Assembly: GCA_023139105.1 (NCBI GenBank) | Contig: JAGLOF010000028.1 | Location: 1-55,678, forward strand | DNA: 55,678 nucleotides | Reading direction: 5' to 3' | Origin: a bacterium | Lineage (GTDB): Bacteria; Zhuqueibacterota; QNDG01; JAGLOF01 | Position numbers and translations under genes: made by a program | Notes under the pieces: generated by a model | The model's input: the letters and a program-made list of their open reading frames with translations, nothing else | Told to the model about the DNA's origin: nothing | Database searches by the model: none | In this document: in pieces, positions 54,335 to 55,678 of the stretch | Layout: every line of letters starts with the position of its first letter | Position numbering within the stretch: the stretch's first letter is position 1

Positions 54335-55651
54335 ATGAGAACAGTAATTAAGCCTTTTTATCAAAGAAATATAGATGAGAATAATCCTTTTGCAAATGAT
54401 TATTTTCAAAGAAAGTTATTTGCACAGAATCTAAGAAATTTGTTTTTTAATTCCGATGACGGCCTTGTAATTACAATAAATTCAAAATGGGGGGATGGTA
54501 AAACAACTTTTATCAAATTATGGGAGATAGATTTAAAAAAAGATGAAAATTTTATACCTATTTATTACGATGCTTTTAAAAATGATTTCGCCGGTGATGC
54601 ATTTTTATCAATTGCATCACTAATTCAGAATGCTCTTAAAGAAAAAATTGAATCTGAATCTGGAAGTTTAGAACAAAAGAAACAATTAGAATATTTGAAA
54701 AAAACAGCAAAAAAGGTCGCAGTAGATTTAGTTAAAATGGGTACAGGTTTTGCGCTTAGTTCACTCACGGGAGGAATCGTTAATAAGCAAGGTGTTAACT
54801 TTATTGAAAAATGGTTCAGACGGCTAATTTTCGGAACCTTAGAATTTGATATGGATGAACAATTTGATTCATATATTAAATCAATGGAGTCTGTTAATCA
54901 ATATCAAGAGGCATTAAAAGAGATAATCACATCAAAGAAAAAGAATAGAAAGATTGTTTTTTTTGTTGATGAGTTAGATAGATGCCGGCCTGATTTTGCT
55001 GTTGAAGTGATCGAGAAAATAAAACACTTATTTGAGATTGAAAATGTGAATTTTGTTCTAGCCATAAATCGAGGACAGTTAGTCCAAACTATCAGTAGTG
55101 TTTATGGTGTAAGTGGAGACGATGGCATTCAATATCTCCAGAAATTCGTTCATGTGGAGACACAACTTCCGGGGATGGGTGGAATAAGTGATGAAGATAG
55201 ACAAGAAAGAATCAAAGAGTATATTAATGATGTTCTTGATGCATATGGTTTTGAAGAAACTATTATGTCCAAATCTTTGATTTGTGATTCTCTAGCTGAG
55301 CTTTCTAATTCAAATATTCTGAATTTAAATCAACGATCAATTGAGAGAATTGTAACTTTAATTTCGATAGCATTAAGTAGTTGTAACATAAATAAAGCTA
55401 ACAGGCTTGCTAAAAATTTTGTTTTTTTAGCAGCATTAAAAATTGGAGCTCCTGAGATATATGACGAAACAAAAAATGGGGCAATTAATAATAAACATAC
55501 GAGTATTTATAGATGGGTAGAAGAGTACTATGATAGTACAGAAATAGCCAAGCGAAATGGGACCCTCCTTGATATACACTATATTAAAGAAGCACACAGG
55601 ATACTGGACATATATGAATTGCCTCCAAGTTTTGATAAGGAGTCAAATTAA
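54335..55651 (+). CDS. KAP-family P-loop NTPase, cassette 4
   Basis: ATG 54335 is preferred (GAGAGGA upstream); the frame extends to 54257 but that part lies inside attC site 3. The 438-residue protein has a Walker A SKWGDGKTTF (K56), a hydrophobic region near 130-150 (TGFALSSLTGGIV) that may insert in the membrane, and Walker B IVFFVDELDRCRPDF (D212, E213). VEVIEKIKHLFEIENVNFVLAINRGQL, with a later arginine-rich region, completes the KAP signature. KAP NTPases occur in phage-exclusion (PifA-like) and mobile defence loci. The gene stops two bases before the next R''-like element, so it is a complete cassette. Confidence 0.88.
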   Translation: MRTVIKPFYQRNIDENNPFANDYFQRKLFAQNLRNLFFNSDDGLVITINSKWGDGKTTFIKLWEIDLKKDENFIPIYYDAFKNDFAGDAFLSIASLIQNALKEKIESESGSLEQKKQLEYLKKTAKKVAVDLVKMGTGFALSSLTGGIVNKQGVNFIEKWFRRLIFGTLEFDMDEQFDSYIKSMESVNQYQEALKEIITSKKKNRKIVFFVDELDRCRPDFAVEVIEKIKHLFEIENVNFVLAINRGQLVQTISSVYGVSGDDGIQYLQKFVHVETQLPGMGGISDEDRQERIKEYINDVLDAYGFEETIMSKSLICDSLAELSNSNILNLNQRSIERIVTLISIALSSCNINKANRLAKNFVFLAALKIGAPEIYDETKNGAINNKHTSIYRWVEEYYDSTEIAKRNGTLLDIHYIKEAHRILDIYELPPSFDKESN

Positions 55652-55653
55652 TT

Positions 55654-55678
55654 GTATAACCCATGCATGATCGCGCCA
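55654..55678 (+). other. attC-like recombination site 4, cut by window end
   Basis: GTATAAC (55654-55660) followed by CCATGCATG starts a fourth site. It complements the left boundary of cassette 4 (GTTATAC at 54318), as expected for one circular cassette. The right half is outside the window. Confidence 0.65.

Noticed and set aside
49985-55678. Integron integrase gene
   Set aside because: Looked for a tyrosine recombinase on both strands at both visible sides of the array; none is present in the window.
1-55678. tRNA or rRNA genes
   Set aside because: No cloverleaf with a TTCRA-type T-loop and no rRNA-like segment was noticed in the intergenic regions; a tRNAscan run would settle it.

Overview
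Organism. The window (about 55.7 kb, moderately AT-rich) most likely comes from the chromosome of a Gram-negative bacterium of the FCB superphylum (Bacteroidota/Ignavibacteria or a candidate phylum such as KSB1, Marinimicrobia or Calditrichota). Three secreted proteins end in the YPNPFN-type C-terminal sorting/FlgD-like domain typical of that group. There are also a TonB receptor with a carboxypeptidase-regulatory N-domain, several outer-membrane or secreted proteins, and a PadR-linked prefix-domain permease. The exact phylum cannot be fixed from this window.

Layout. (1) 1-4774: tightly packed cluster of a truncated HisKA_2 sensor kinase, a REC-PAS-PAS-PAS-kinase-REC hybrid, an arylamine N-acetyltransferase-like protein and a DUF4416-like protein. 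(2) 4825-12578: promoter-led cell-envelope operon in which two large secreted proteins with a shared N-terminal domain flank a small exported protein and a TonB-dependent receptor. (3) 12741-17772: membrane protein, a long non-coding stretch with a GC-rich hairpin, a receiver-like protein with Glu at the phosphosite, then PadR plus a MacB/FtsX-type permease. (4) 17977-25373: alpha/beta hydrolase on the minus strand, then a TetR-controlled export operon (TetR, LolA-like protein, beta-barrel, Cys-rich membrane protein, MMPL/RND exporter) with a clear promoter, two matching operators and a terminator hairpin. (5) 25626-29206: U32 family protein convergent with a PQQ-repeat lipoprotein. (6) 29557-31855: a degraded module between two copies of a repeat, holding an ATPase remnant and an AbiE toxin-antitoxin pair whose antitoxin is truncated. 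(7) 31989-49984: radical SAM protein, then a roughly 17-kb transport locus: LolA-like secreted protein, ABC ATPase, ABC-2 permease fused to an M1-like domain and a golvesin-like domain, TolC, membrane-fusion protein, RND permease, an RND permease fused to an ABC ATPase (1581 aa), and an ABC-2 permease. (8) 50506-55678: an array of single-gene cassettes separated by attC-like sites, with no integrase in view: Mrr-like nuclease, a secreted protein with the YPNPFN domain, HNH protein with a C-terminal membrane helix, and KAP P-loop NTPase. A group II intron 3' fragment lies in the HNH cassette.

How it works together. The genome segment is dominated by envelope traffic: TonB uptake, LolA-like/MMPL lipid-type export, and an efflux system joining proton-driven (RND) and ATP-driven (ABC) modules. 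The strongest candidates for something undescribed are the RND-ABC fusion with its surrounding locus and the integrase-less cassette array with nuclease/NTPase cargo. All functional statements are inferred from sequence motifs read by eye; no database search was run.
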